Shown here: positions 1 to 8,211 of the stretch, piece after piece
Layout of the letters: every line of letters starts with the position of its first letter
Numbering within the stretch: position 1 is the first letter of the stretch
DNA from: CAYZTY01 sp964444665
Lineage (GTDB): Bacteria; Planctomycetota; Phycisphaerae; Sedimentisphaerales; CAYZTY01
Length of the DNA stretch: 64,000 nucleotides
NCBI GenBank assembly: GCA_964444665.1
Contig: CAYUIE010000007.1
Location: forward strand, 1-64,000
Direction: 5' to 3'
Program-made: the position numbers and the translations under genes
The notes under the pieces: model-generated
Seen by the model: the letters and a program-made list of their open reading frames with translations, nothing else
What the model was told of the DNA's origin: nothing
The model's database searches: none

Positions 1-83
1 TCGTGTAAAATTGAAAAAACTATACCCAGTAATTTAGATGTGACAGACTACTAGCGGGTAATCGACTGAGCAGAACTGTCGTC

Positions 84-1805
84 GTGGAAAATGCTGTTGT
101 TGGTTCGCAAACACTTACAACGGAATATGCATACGACCCTAATACTGACCGACTTCTAATTGAGTCTAATACAGGCCCGAAGTGGGCGGTACTTATGGAT
201 GACGGGCCGATGTATGCTTATGCGAATAATGACGGGATTGTGTATAAAGGTGGCAACGGTCGGATAGGAGAGTTGAAGGCGTTCTTCCTGGGATTACCTA
301 CAAGAATTTCGCAGCGTGTGCTTGCGATAATTTTGATTATAACACCGATAGCTTTCTTTATGCCGGTGATTGTTGTTTTGATGATTAGGCTGCGAAGAAA
401 CACATTACAGAAAGCAAAGCCGAGATTGTCCTTGTTCTATCGTTGTTTGTCGGTTATGTTGGCATATATGATGCTGATATCTCCTGCGTGTTTGCAATCG
501 CTGGCTGAGGGTGCGGACCAGTACAGTGAGCTTGACAGCAGACATTGGGCTGAGGGGGATACAACGATAGAATATGATTACGATGACAACGGCTCATTAG
601 TCAGCAAAATCACCAAAGCGACCGGCATCGAGGTCGAACGCACAATCTACGAATACAATCTGCAAAACCGCCTTAATACTGTCAAGACAAGCTTTGACGG
701 CGGAACCAACTGGGACAGCATCACGGAATACAAATACGACCCGGATGGCAATCGGGTGCAGAAGACCGTCGACGGTGTTACGACAAGTTACCTCATCGAC
801 AGCTTAAACCATACGGGTTATTCACAGGTCTTTGTAGAGGATGGAGGAACATACCAAACCACATATATTATTGGGGATGATGTTTTAACGCAAGCCACAG
901 GCACCGGCCAAACTGACATTCAATATCTACTCTACGATGGTCACAACTCAACGAGACAATTAGCTGATTCCACAGGGAACCTGATAACCAACGAAAGCTA
1001 CAGTTACGACGCTTATGGTGTCATGCTGGGCGGAAATCCAGCCTCTCCGGTCGGGACAAACTTACTTTACTCAGGTGAATGGTTTGATACAAAAGCTCAG
1101 CATTACTACCTGCGAGAACGCTGGTATGACCCATTAAACGGAAGGTTTAGCAGCATTGACCCCTTCGTGGGAAATCATCAAGACCCACAGTCACTGCATA
1201 AATATCTCTACGTGCATAATAATCCGATTAACTCGATTGATCCAACCGGCATGATGGAATTTAGCCTTAGCGGATTGTTAATAACATCAGTGATTGCAGG
1301 CCTGATCTCATCGGTTATTGCCGGAGAAGTAGTACGGATAAGGGGAGGGGCTACACAGCAAATAATAGATGCTCAATGGAGATGGTTCTGGAGAGGTTTT
1401 ATTGCGTCTGCTGCAGCATATTCAATTGCTTGGACAATCCATTCAATTTGGCTTTGGCTCTACGGAGGCAGCCAAATGGCTTCAAATCCAGAATTTCAAA
1501 CACAGTTGCATCATTTTGCTTCTAATAAGCACAGCTATTGGACACCTCAATATGAAGATATTATAAGCAAATATGGTTTGAAATTAAACGAAGCATGGAA
1601 TCTAAATCCTTTTTCTACTCAATATCACTCCGGTCCACATCCTGAGGCGTATCATCAATGGGTCTTTGAGCAGATGACACAAGCGGCTCATCAAGCAGGT
1701 GCATCGGCGATTCGGTTTATAATATTATTTCAAGAATATATTGTAACGCCTGTTATGGAAAATCCCGAAATGTTAAGATCGAAGTTCTGGACAACAGGTG
1801 GCTAA
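84..1805 (+). CDS. Orphan RHS module with AHH-like nuclease tip
   Basis: RHS/YD-repeat protein lacking the long N-terminal shell. The frame is open from position 33, giving AGNRLSRTVVVENA, so GTG at 84 is probably not a true start and this is a 5'-truncated module. Residues 1-65 are YD-type repeat. Residues about 70-140 hold two hydrophobic segments separated by a basic loop (RLRRNTLQKAKPRL). YD repeats resume at about 160, and the RHS-associated core (RWYDPLNGRFSSIDPF, then YLYVHNNPINSIDPTG) ends near residue 390. The variable tip after it has a hydrophobic stretch and then a nuclease-like pattern: LHHFASNKH, a conserved N in AWNLNP, and HSGPHPEAYHQW. That pattern resembles AHH-type toxin nucleases. 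By analogy with polymorphic toxins, the core processes and releases the tip, and the next gene would protect the producer. The RHS call is secure; the tip class is inferred. Confidence 0.82.
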   Translation: MENAVVGSQTLTTEYAYDPNTDRLLIESNTGPKWAVLMDDGPMYAYANNDGIVYKGGNGRIGELKAFFLGLPTRISQRVLAIILIITPIAFFMPVIVVLMIRLRRNTLQKAKPRLSLFYRCLSVMLAYMMLISPACLQSLAEGADQYSELDSRHWAEGDTTIEYDYDDNGSLVSKITKATGIEVERTIYEYNLQNRLNTVKTSFDGGTNWDSITEYKYDPDGNRVQKTVDGVTTSYLIDSLNHTGYSQVFVEDGGTYQTTYIIGDDVLTQATGTGQTDIQYLLYDGHNSTRQLADSTGNLITNESYSYDAYGVMLGGNPASPVGTNLLYSGEWFDTKAQHYYLRERWYDPLNGRFSSIDPFVGNHQDPQSLHKYLYVHNNPINSIDPTGMMEFSLSGLLITSVIAGLISSVIAGEVVRIRGGATQQIIDAQWRWFWRGFIASAAAYSIAWTIHSIWLWLYGGSQMASNPEFQTQLHHFASNKHSYWTPQYEDIISKYGLKLNEAWNLNPFSTQYHSGPHPEAYHQWVFEQMTQAAHQAGASAIRFIILFQEYIVTPVMENPEMLRSKFWTTGG

Positions 1806-1841
1806 GTAGCTCTTACAACAAACTTGTGTGGAGAAAGAGAA

Positions 1842-2915
1842 ATGACTGAGTATTATGATATTTTGCCTGGAGCAGGTATTGGAGGACAAGCTGGAGTTGC
1901 TTATATAAAAAATGGAACAGAGTTCAACATTCCGTTTAAAGAGGGATGGATAAAAGAATGGCAAACAAAGTACTTTACTCTCAGAAATGGAGAGTATACG
2001 GATTATTTGCCTGCTATTGGTTGCCGTCTTTGTTCGGAAAAAATGCGTGAAGTTTTGGAAAGATGTAAATCTGAAAAAGATGTTCTCCAATGGCTGGATG
2101 CGAAGGTAGAATCTGAAACCGGAGAAAAACGGAATTACTTCGTACTGCATTTTCCAGTATTAGAAGATGTGCTTGATAAGAAGAGAAGTAAATATGTAAG
2201 AAATATCTTAACAAAAAAAGTTATTAATCCAGAAGCATGTTTAGGTCATGAAGTATTTAGTTATATTGAAGAATCTTCGATTTCTTTTGTTGTATCGCAA
2301 AAAGCAAGAGAAGAATTAAAAAAATCGGGTTGCAGAGGATTGATTTACATACAAATGACACCTCAAAAGAAATCTTACCCGCAAAAAACGATCCGAAAAT
2401 TATATCGTATCTTTCACAAAAAAAGAGTTCAAAAAGATGAGAAAAAAATAATACAAAGTAAGGAAAATATTAATTGGAAGCAGATAGAAAAACTAAATCT
2501 CCCTGCTGATTTAGTTAATTTTATCAGCCATGGTAAAACTTTATCTTACGATGAAGAAAAATGTAAAATTGGTAGGACTAAACTTGTCTCAATGGATTCT
2601 CTGATTTTTGGTAGAATCTATGTGGAACCCAAGGAGAAAAGTTCGAAAAAAGGTTATTATATCATTCCTGCCGTAGATTTAATTGCTGAGTGCAAAGGTT
2701 TTGATCCTTGGGGAATTCTTGTTTGGATTCCTGATATACAAATGCTTGGTACTTGGGATAGCAATCACAGAATATTAAGGGTTTTTCACAATGCGGTTTG
2801 GGACGATGTGGTGAGTGATCCTATAAAATATTTAAATGGATTATGGAATCCTCAAGAAGTTGAAAATATAGTTTATGAGCCAAATGATAAATACTCTTTT
2901 GTTGAAGAGGCTTAA
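1842..2915 (+). CDS. Candidate immunity protein for the first RHS tip
   Basis: Soluble protein of 357 residues with no signal peptide or membrane segment. I chose ATG 1842 because a purine-rich ribosome site (GGAGAAAGAG) sits just upstream; TTG 1824 would be too close to it. The gene starts 36 bp after the RHS tip, the usual place for an immunity gene. The N-terminal half ends in SFVVSQKAREELKKSGCRGL, a pattern seen at the end of DUF1629/Imm11-like immunity domains. The C-terminal half, rich in aromatic residues (GILVWIPDIQMLGTWDS), looks like a second globular domain I cannot assign. A KK-rich linker near residues 195-215 joins them. Base composition is more AT-rich than the flanking RHS modules, which fits independent acquisition of tip-plus-immunity cassettes. 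The immunity role is inferred from position. Confidence 0.55.
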   Translation: MTEYYDILPGAGIGGQAGVAYIKNGTEFNIPFKEGWIKEWQTKYFTLRNGEYTDYLPAIGCRLCSEKMREVLERCKSEKDVLQWLDAKVESETGEKRNYFVLHFPVLEDVLDKKRSKYVRNILTKKVINPEACLGHEVFSYIEESSISFVVSQKAREELKKSGCRGLIYIQMTPQKKSYPQKTIRKLYRIFHKKRVQKDEKKIIQSKENINWKQIEKLNLPADLVNFISHGKTLSYDEEKCKIGRTKLVSMDSLIFGRIYVEPKEKSSKKGYYIIPAVDLIAECKGFDPWGILVWIPDIQMLGTWDSNHRILRVFHNAVWDDVVSDPIKYLNGLWNPQEVENIVYEPNDKYSFVEEA

Positions 2916-2933
2916 AGAACTAACTATTCTTTT

Positions 2934-3053
2934 GCTGCGGTAGGCCGCGATTGGTTCGACAAGCTCACCACGGGGAGGAAACATAATATTGATTTTGCAT
3001 CCGGAAGCCGCGATGAGGAACTTTCAGTATTACGCAGCCCATTAAGGGCGTAG
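2934..3053 (+). repeat. Dispersed-repeat-like segment between RHS cassettes
   Basis: Non-coding spacer that, in one frame, reads RDWFDKLTTGRKHNIDF and ends SVLRSPLRA-stop. Peptides containing FDKLTT and LRSPLRA are typical of short dispersed repeats read through by gene callers in many bacterial genomes, so I interpret this as a repeat remnant and not a gene. From 3054 to 3162 I see nothing; the second RHS frame opens at 3163 after a TAG. Confidence 0.35.
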
Positions 3054-3264
3054 TAAAAAAGGTAACTCCGAACTGGAGGATGCAAAAATCACCATACAAT
3101 AAGAAGAAATAATCCGAACCGCAGGCAGCAAAAGTAAAACATTCAACAATTTAAAGACTTAGTATACAAGCCTTAGCGCTGCAAGCGGCAGCTATTACGC
3201 CGAGTACACTTACGACCTTGTCGGCAACCGCACGCTGCGAGAGATTACAGTCAATTCTCAACCT

Positions 3265-5247
3265 TTGACTACTGAATACGAGTATGACCCCAACAACGAC
3301 CGGCTAATAACCGAAACACAGTGCGGGGCAAGCTGCGCGCTAGATATAAATAATGAGCGTTATTACGCCTATGCCAGACCAGATGGTAAGGGCTTTTATT
3401 ATCGTGATACCAATGGTAAAGAGATAAGTCACGCCCGTGCATTCTTTATGGGTCTGCCGTCAGCTTGGTCAAAATACCTACTCTTACTTACGATAGCGAT
3501 GCTGCCGGTGATGTTGTTCGGCCCGGCAGCAAAAAGGCTGATTACACGCTTACTCTTCTGTCATGGTAAGCCGACACGGCTGCGCGTACGGGTTCCCAAG
3601 AAAGGTATATGCCTGCTGGTTGCGTTTGTAATGCTGCTGAGTCCGGAAGGCCTTGACACTCTTGCCCGGGCTGAGGCTCAATATGCCAATCTTGGCACTT
3701 CAAGCTGGGGGCAGGCTAATCGCACAATTCACTACAGCTATGACGCTAACGGGTCTTTAGAAAAGAAAATTATAGCACTGACGGGCGAGCCGGACCCGGA
3801 AAACAACTATATCGAGAAATACGTGTACACCTATAACATTGCCAACCGCCTTGAAACGTCAACTTGTTATTCAGATGAGGGCAATGACCATGTCAAGACC
3901 GTTACAGTTTATACTTACAATGACGAGGGCATCCGTGTAGCCTGCGACAGTGAGAAATACGTCGATTATTATCCTGCTTATTCAGGTTATGAGCTTGTAG
4001 AAGAGCGCAGCACAACTTACCTTGTAGATTCATATAACCACACGGGGTATGCTCAGGTATTGGAGGAGGCAAGCGAGGTAATTACTTACCCAGGCCCTTC
4101 AACTGCCAATCACCTGACTACCTATCTGATAGGTGACGATGTAATCGCACAGAGTGTTGACGGTGTTACCCAATATCTGCTATATGACGGCCATGGTTCA
4201 ACGAGACAACTGGTCGAGTACGACTCGGCCGTTACGATTGTCGATACATATTCGTATGATGGTTATGGCGTACTACTTCAGAATGAGTCGGCAGCTTCAC
4301 AACGTCCCGGTAATGCATCCCCGCAGGCTACAAGCTTACTGTATGCGGGCGAATTCTTTGATACTGATGTTCAGCAGTATTACCTCCGCGCAAGATGGTA
4401 CGACTCGCTAACCGGCCGATTCAATAGAATGGACCCCTTCTCCGGAAATATAAACGATCCGCAATCCTTACACAAATACTTATACGTGCACAACAATCCA
4501 GTTAATTCAATAGACCCGAGTGGCCTTAGCTTTTTGTCTCTTACGATACAGTTGGCTGTAATGTCTTCATTAATGGCAACTATCATCCCGCAAGTTTTGA
4601 GGGGCTATTCAGCGGCAAAGCAAATACTTGAACTGACTGATTTAGTGAATTTAGTCCGAAGACTTGCTAATCGGGGTATTATAGAATTTATAGTAGCTGA
4701 GAGTATCAGAATTGAGGCATTCCGCACCTTTACCGACCTTCTGGGCGCTATTGGGAACTCGATGCTATTAATCGCCAAGGAGATAGCTCTTCACTATGGC
4801 TATAGCATGGCCTTTGCCGCAGTTACTCATGTTGCAATGGGAGGGATAAAAACAAGCGTACGTTTAACCAAGATGGGGCTGGCAAGGCTTAAGTTTGGCA
4901 ATGTATTTATAGACAAACATCACCTTGTGTTTAAGTGTGCCGTAAGAAGCGGGGTCAGACAGAGATTATGGTATCTGCCGAGATCATTACACAAAGGGGC
5001 TGGTACAGGTCTGCATTCGAGAATAGCTAGTCATCAAACTTTCAGGAATTTGCAGCCCCGAAGAGGAACTAAGGTCGAACAAGTTATTCTAGATGCTGGA
5101 GGACCTGATAAATGGTTAAACAAGCTGGGAAATTGTTATAAATGGCTTGAGATGCAGGATTCAAATTATAAGGGTATTTATGAAGCTTACAAGAAAGCTG
5201 TCCTTGACATAGGTGGCGTTGAGGGCATAATTGAAGTTGGTACATGA
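3265..5247 (+). CDS. Orphan RHS module with HHH-type nuclease tip
   Basis: Second RHS module, paralogous to the first. The frame is open from 3163 (TSLSAASGSYYAEYTYDLVG), so TTG 3265 is a nominal start inside a truncated shell. It keeps the same order: YD repeat, a two-segment membrane hairpin at about residues 70-135 (LLLLTIAMLPVMLFGPAAK, basic loop, GICLLVAFVMLLS), YD repeats, and an RHS core ending in YLYVHNNPVNSIDPSG near residue 418. The tip differs completely from the first module. After a helical hydrophobic region it shows DKHHLVFK near residue 550, followed by LPRSLHKGAGTGLHSRIASH. This reads like a His-rich HNH/HHH superfamily toxin nuclease. The 27-bp gap to the next gene fits a toxin-immunity pair. 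Module identity is secure; nuclease activity is inferred from the histidine pattern. Confidence 0.82.
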   Translation: MTTEYEYDPNNDRLITETQCGASCALDINNERYYAYARPDGKGFYYRDTNGKEISHARAFFMGLPSAWSKYLLLLTIAMLPVMLFGPAAKRLITRLLFCHGKPTRLRVRVPKKGICLLVAFVMLLSPEGLDTLARAEAQYANLGTSSWGQANRTIHYSYDANGSLEKKIIALTGEPDPENNYIEKYVYTYNIANRLETSTCYSDEGNDHVKTVTVYTYNDEGIRVACDSEKYVDYYPAYSGYELVEERSTTYLVDSYNHTGYAQVLEEASEVITYPGPSTANHLTTYLIGDDVIAQSVDGVTQYLLYDGHGSTRQLVEYDSAVTIVDTYSYDGYGVLLQNESAASQRPGNASPQATSLLYAGEFFDTDVQQYYLRARWYDSLTGRFNRMDPFSGNINDPQSLHKYLYVHNNPVNSIDPSGLSFLSLTIQLAVMSSLMATIIPQVLRGYSAAKQILELTDLVNLVRRLANRGIIEFIVAESIRIEAFRTFTDLLGAIGNSMLLIAKEIALHYGYSMAFAAVTHVAMGGIKTSVRLTKMGLARLKFGNVFIDKHHLVFKCAVRSGVRQRLWYLPRSLHKGAGTGLHSRIASHQTFRNLQPRRGTKVEQVILDAGGPDKWLNKLGNCYKWLEMQDSNYKGIYEAYKKAVLDIGGVEGIIEVGT

Positions 5248-5274
5248 ATGTAAAAAAAGCTAAAGGCTATAGAT

Positions 5275-6219
5275 ATGAACTACAGGTTACGTTTAAATAT
5301 TGGAAATGATGGAAGCAGGGGGACTTGGGATGATTTTTTAAAGGAGCGTGAGAACTTTTATAAAAGCATCCTGAAGCGTTTTAAAACCCATCAGGGCAGA
5401 ATTGATGATATATGGGTGGAATTACCAAATGGTACACCGGAAGTAGCTAAGATATTGAGTCAAATATCAGAGTCTAATCGGTATAACTATGACATTGGAG
5501 TATTCGTCGACTATACACCAAAGGAAATTGAACAAGCTCGTTTTGTACCTCTTATGGCATTGGGTAATTATGTCGATCGTGATAAAAACCATAAGTTTTT
5601 AAATACTTATTCAAAAATTGAATGCTCTCATTGTATGCGCCCGGACTATAATTGTCTTCCCGATCCCTATTTCATACATGAAATTGTTATGAAAAAGAAA
5701 AAGGATATTTATTACGCAGAGAATGGAATGATGATTCTATCGGAACGGGCATTTGATTGGCTTCGGAATGATATTGGGCCCTGGGTGGATTTTGGCAGTC
5801 CCTGCATTGTAGATAATGAGCGAAATATTATTTCAGATGCACCGAAGCATTTCTGGATTCGACCAAAATTTGTGGTTGGTCGATACGTGAATGAAGAAAT
5901 ATTACAACGTTGCGCAGAGTGTGGTGAGCCGATTCAAATTGCGAAGGGCACGGACGGAGATATATTTGAAAGAGGAAAAGAGGTTATAGAATCCTTTTGT
6001 GAAACAAAGGCCCCTATAGTTCGAACTGAAAGCTGGTTTGGCTATTTCCCGCCAGGTTCAGCGCATAGCAGGAGTTATGAGGTATTTGTAAGCGGCTGGC
6101 TACATGAAAAGATTAGGAAACTAAAGCTTAGGGGATTTGTAAAAGCCGACTATGCTATCCACGCTGCAGATGAGCCTTACGAATGGGACCCACTAAAGGA
6201 TTATCACCCTTGTCACTAA
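5275..6219 (+). CDS. Candidate immunity protein with zinc-type cysteines
   Basis: Soluble protein of 314 residues, starting at ATG 5275 behind an AAAGG ribosome site and 27 bp after the second RHS tip. I do not recognise a named family. It has two cysteine pairs that could bind zinc, CSHCMRPDYNC near residue 120 and CAECGEPI near residue 220, and an aromatic segment ESWFGYFPPGSAHSR. No signal peptide or membrane segment is present. Position behind an RHS nuclease tip makes immunity the most economical role. It shares no visible similarity with the candidate immunity gene at 1842, as expected when each tip has its own partner. Confidence 0.5.
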   Translation: MNYRLRLNIGNDGSRGTWDDFLKERENFYKSILKRFKTHQGRIDDIWVELPNGTPEVAKILSQISESNRYNYDIGVFVDYTPKEIEQARFVPLMALGNYVDRDKNHKFLNTYSKIECSHCMRPDYNCLPDPYFIHEIVMKKKKDIYYAENGMMILSERAFDWLRNDIGPWVDFGSPCIVDNERNIISDAPKHFWIRPKFVVGRYVNEEILQRCAECGEPIQIAKGTDGDIFERGKEVIESFCETKAPIVRTESWFGYFPPGSAHSRSYEVFVSGWLHEKIRKLKLRGFVKADYAIHAADEPYEWDPLKDYHPCH

Positions 6220-6271
6220 AAAGTTTTCGTCGCCATGAGATAAGTTAGCCCAGCAGGGAGTACCTCTTTGA

Positions 6272-6577
6272 AAAAATCCACTTTACGAATCGGCTCCGGG
6301 TGATGGTTACGAGATTACCTACACTTATGACCTTGTAGGCAATCGCATGAGCCGGACGGTTACCGTAGACGGGCTGGATTTAACCACTACCTATACTTAT
6401 GACCCGTGCACCGACAGGTTGCTGACTGAAGTACACGATGGGCCGGAACTGGCCTTCTACTGGCACGACCAGCCGGTGTATGCTTACGCAAGCGGCGGAA
6501 AGATTACGCATTACCGCCTCCAAGGCTTTTTAGTTTTATTTCAATATATTTTACAAAGCCACAAGGCCTGCATTTAG
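6272..6577 (+). pseudogene. RHS module fragment
   Basis: Third copy of the RHS module, reduced to about 100 codons. The frame opens at 6272 and reads APGDGYEITYTYDLVGNR, then TTTYTYDPCTDRLL and the ITHYRLQGF segment that, in the two longer modules, directly precedes the membrane hairpin. There it breaks off into AT-rich sequence and stops at 6577. There is no core, tip or immunity gene. The 5' edge lies at nearly the same point in the RHS shell as in the other two modules, so all three appear to share a recombination boundary. Most likely a deletion remnant or a leftover recombination substrate. Confidence 0.7.
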
Positions 6578-6587
6578 GCTGTGGCTT
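6556..6587 (+). terminator. Hairpin at the end of the RHS array
   Basis: Perfect 8-bp inverted repeat AAGCCACA / TGTGGCTT whose stem extends by GCCT/AGGC around a two-base bulge. It overlaps the stop of the RHS fragment and is followed by only a short T-rich stretch, so it is at best a weak intrinsic terminator. Confidence 0.4.
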
Positions 6588-6624
6588 ATTTCAGGAACTT
6601 GAACATTGACAGAGCCTTTTCAAT

Positions 6625-6646
6625 AATCGATAATTATTTATCGATT
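6625..6646. repeat. Inverted repeat before tRNA-Leu
   Basis: Perfect 9-bp arms AATCGATAA / TTATCGATT with a 4-base spacer, 5 bp upstream of the tRNA-Leu gene. It could be a transcription hairpin, a regulator site or a scar at the edge of the accessory region. Confidence 0.5.
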
Positions 6647-6651
6647 GCTCG

Positions 6652-6737
6652 GCCGAAGTGGCGGAATTGGCAGACGCGCGGGATTCAAAATCCCGTCCGG
6701 TTCACCCCGGGTGAGGGTTCGAGTCCCTCCTTCGGCA
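6652..6737 (+). tRNA. tRNA-Leu (anticodon CAA)
   Basis: 86-nt class II tRNA. The acceptor GCCGAAG pairs with CTTCGGC, with discriminator A at 6737. The anticodon stem CGGGA/TCCCG encloses the loop TTCAAAA, giving anticodon CAA, which reads UUG. The long variable arm and the GGTTCGAGTCC T-arm are present. CCA is not encoded. It marks the border between the RHS array and housekeeping genes. Confidence 0.95.
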
Positions 6738-6783
6738 GTGCATTTCTATGCTTAAGATTAACAGGAATGGAAGCATCTTTGCA

Positions 6784-7401
6784 ATGAAAGATGAAACTCT
6801 GTTTGCCGTCGCCAACTCGCGGGTGATAGTGTCCCGCATTTTTGGATTAATTATCATATTGCTTCTTGTTTTTACTACTCATTCCTTTAGCCGGGAAAGT
6901 TTTGCGGACATTTTTTCCGAGATGTTGGGATTGTTTCTGCTTTCAATATGTAGTCTCGGCCGACTTTGGGCGCTTATGTATATAAGCGGTAATAAAAGTC
7001 TTGGGATTGTAACCGAAGGACCGTACTTGATAGTCCGCCATCCGCTGTACTTTTTTAGTTTTATAGGTGCGATAGGGATCGGGCTGGCATCGGAAAATCT
7101 GCTTATTCTGGCGATGATAATTATCTTTTACGTATTCTATTATCCTTTTACCATACTGGCGGAAGAGAGAAAATTGACTGTTAAATTCGACGAAACTTAT
7201 GTTGAGTATATGAAACGAACGCCCCAGTTTTTCCCGAGGCTCTCTCTGTATAAAGAACCGCTTGTTTATCAGGTAAAGGCCAAAAGCTTCGTGAAGAACT
7301 TTGCGAATGGAATGTGGTTTGTGTGGATATTCATGCTGACGCACATTATCGAAATGCTTCAGGAGTCGGGGTTTCTACCTGTAGTCATGCGAATTCCATA
7401 G
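6784..7401 (+). CDS. Isoprenylcysteine methyltransferase-like membrane protein
   Basis: Integral membrane protein of about 205 residues with four to five hydrophobic segments. The signature region EGPYLIVRHPLYFFSF, followed by the helical segment and EERKLTVKFDETYVEYMKRTPQFFPR, is typical of the ICMT/PEMT-like SAM-dependent methyltransferase superfamily: RHP for cofactor binding, then EE and Y...R..P near the end. The substrate cannot be predicted; homologs methylate isoprenylcysteines, phospholipids or small lipophilic thiols. I prefer ATG 6784 (MKDETLF) to ATG 6748, because GGAATGGAAG lies at a suitable distance and 6748 is only 10 bp after the tRNA. It is followed by a paralog 32 bp downstream, so the two probably form an operon. 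Confidence 0.7.
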   Translation: MKDETLFAVANSRVIVSRIFGLIIILLLVFTTHSFSRESFADIFSEMLGLFLLSICSLGRLWALMYISGNKSLGIVTEGPYLIVRHPLYFFSFIGAIGIGLASENLLILAMIIIFYVFYYPFTILAEERKLTVKFDETYVEYMKRTPQFFPRLSLYKEPLVYQVKAKSFVKNFANGMWFVWIFMLTHIIEMLQESGFLPVVMRIP

Positions 7402-7433
7402 TCGATGGTTTTCATAGTATTGGAAAATCTTCA

Positions 7434-8171
7434 ATGGCCCTAATAGAAGAATTCAGATGCACAGGACGTTGGTTGTTCAGATGGAGAAGCTTTCTGCCAT
7501 TACTGGCAATATCCCTTTTTCTGGTCTCTTTAAAAAATTATACATACCCGCAGGGCAATCATACGCTGGATATTCTTTGGGAGATATTTTGTTTTATGGT
7601 TTCCTTCACGGGATTAGGGATTCGTATTTATACAGTCGGTCATACTCCCAAAGGAACATCCGGCAGAGGGACAAAAAGTCAGAAAGCAAGTGTTCTGAAC
7701 ACGACAGGAATGTATTCTATCGTAAGACACCCATTATATCTGGGTAATTTTTTGATATGGGCGGGTATCTCCTTTTTTACACATTCGTTTTTCTTCAGCA
7801 TTGCTGCGATATTGCTTTTCTCTTTTTACTATGAGCGAATAATATTTGTAGAGGAAGAATTTCTTCAGGAGAAGTTCGGAGAGACATTTAAGAGTTGGGC
7901 CGAGAAAACACCTATGATTTTTCCTCGTTTCAGGAACCGGCAAAAATCTGCTCTGCCTTTTTCTATTAAAACCGTTTTAAAAAGAGAGTACGCCGCTTTT
8001 TTTCTTATAATAGCGACATTTACGTGCCTGGAAGTAATCGGTGATTTCTACTATAAAGGCAAATGGCAGATCAGCTGGTTTTATAGCATGTTATTCTGCT
8101 TCGGCCTGGCTGTGTTTCTTATTTTACGTATTCTGAAGAAAAAGCATTTCCTGGACGTTGAAGGACGATAA
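7434..8171 (+). CDS. Isoprenylcysteine methyltransferase-like protein, paralog
   Basis: Second member of the same superfamily, 245 residues. The signature appears as GMYSIVRHPLYLGNFLIW at about residues 128-145 and VEEEFLQEKFGETF further on, ending with TPMIFPRF. Additional hydrophobic helices follow this region at the C-terminus. I chose ATG 7434 (MALIEEFRC), preceded by GGAAAA. The longer open frame from 7314 overlaps the upstream gene by 88 bp and has no credible start. The product should sit in the inner membrane. It converges on nifS with a 40-bp gap that shows no terminator. Confidence 0.68.
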   Translation: MALIEEFRCTGRWLFRWRSFLPLLAISLFLVSLKNYTYPQGNHTLDILWEIFCFMVSFTGLGIRIYTVGHTPKGTSGRGTKSQKASVLNTTGMYSIVRHPLYLGNFLIWAGISFFTHSFFFSIAAILLFSFYYERIIFVEEEFLQEKFGETFKSWAEKTPMIFPRFRNRQKSALPFSIKTVLKREYAAFFLIIATFTCLEVIGDFYYKGKWQISWFYSMLFCFGLAVFLILRILKKKHFLDVEGR

Positions 8172-8211
8172 ACCACTCCTGCAATAAAAGTGACAAAAGG
8201 CCGAATCCGAA

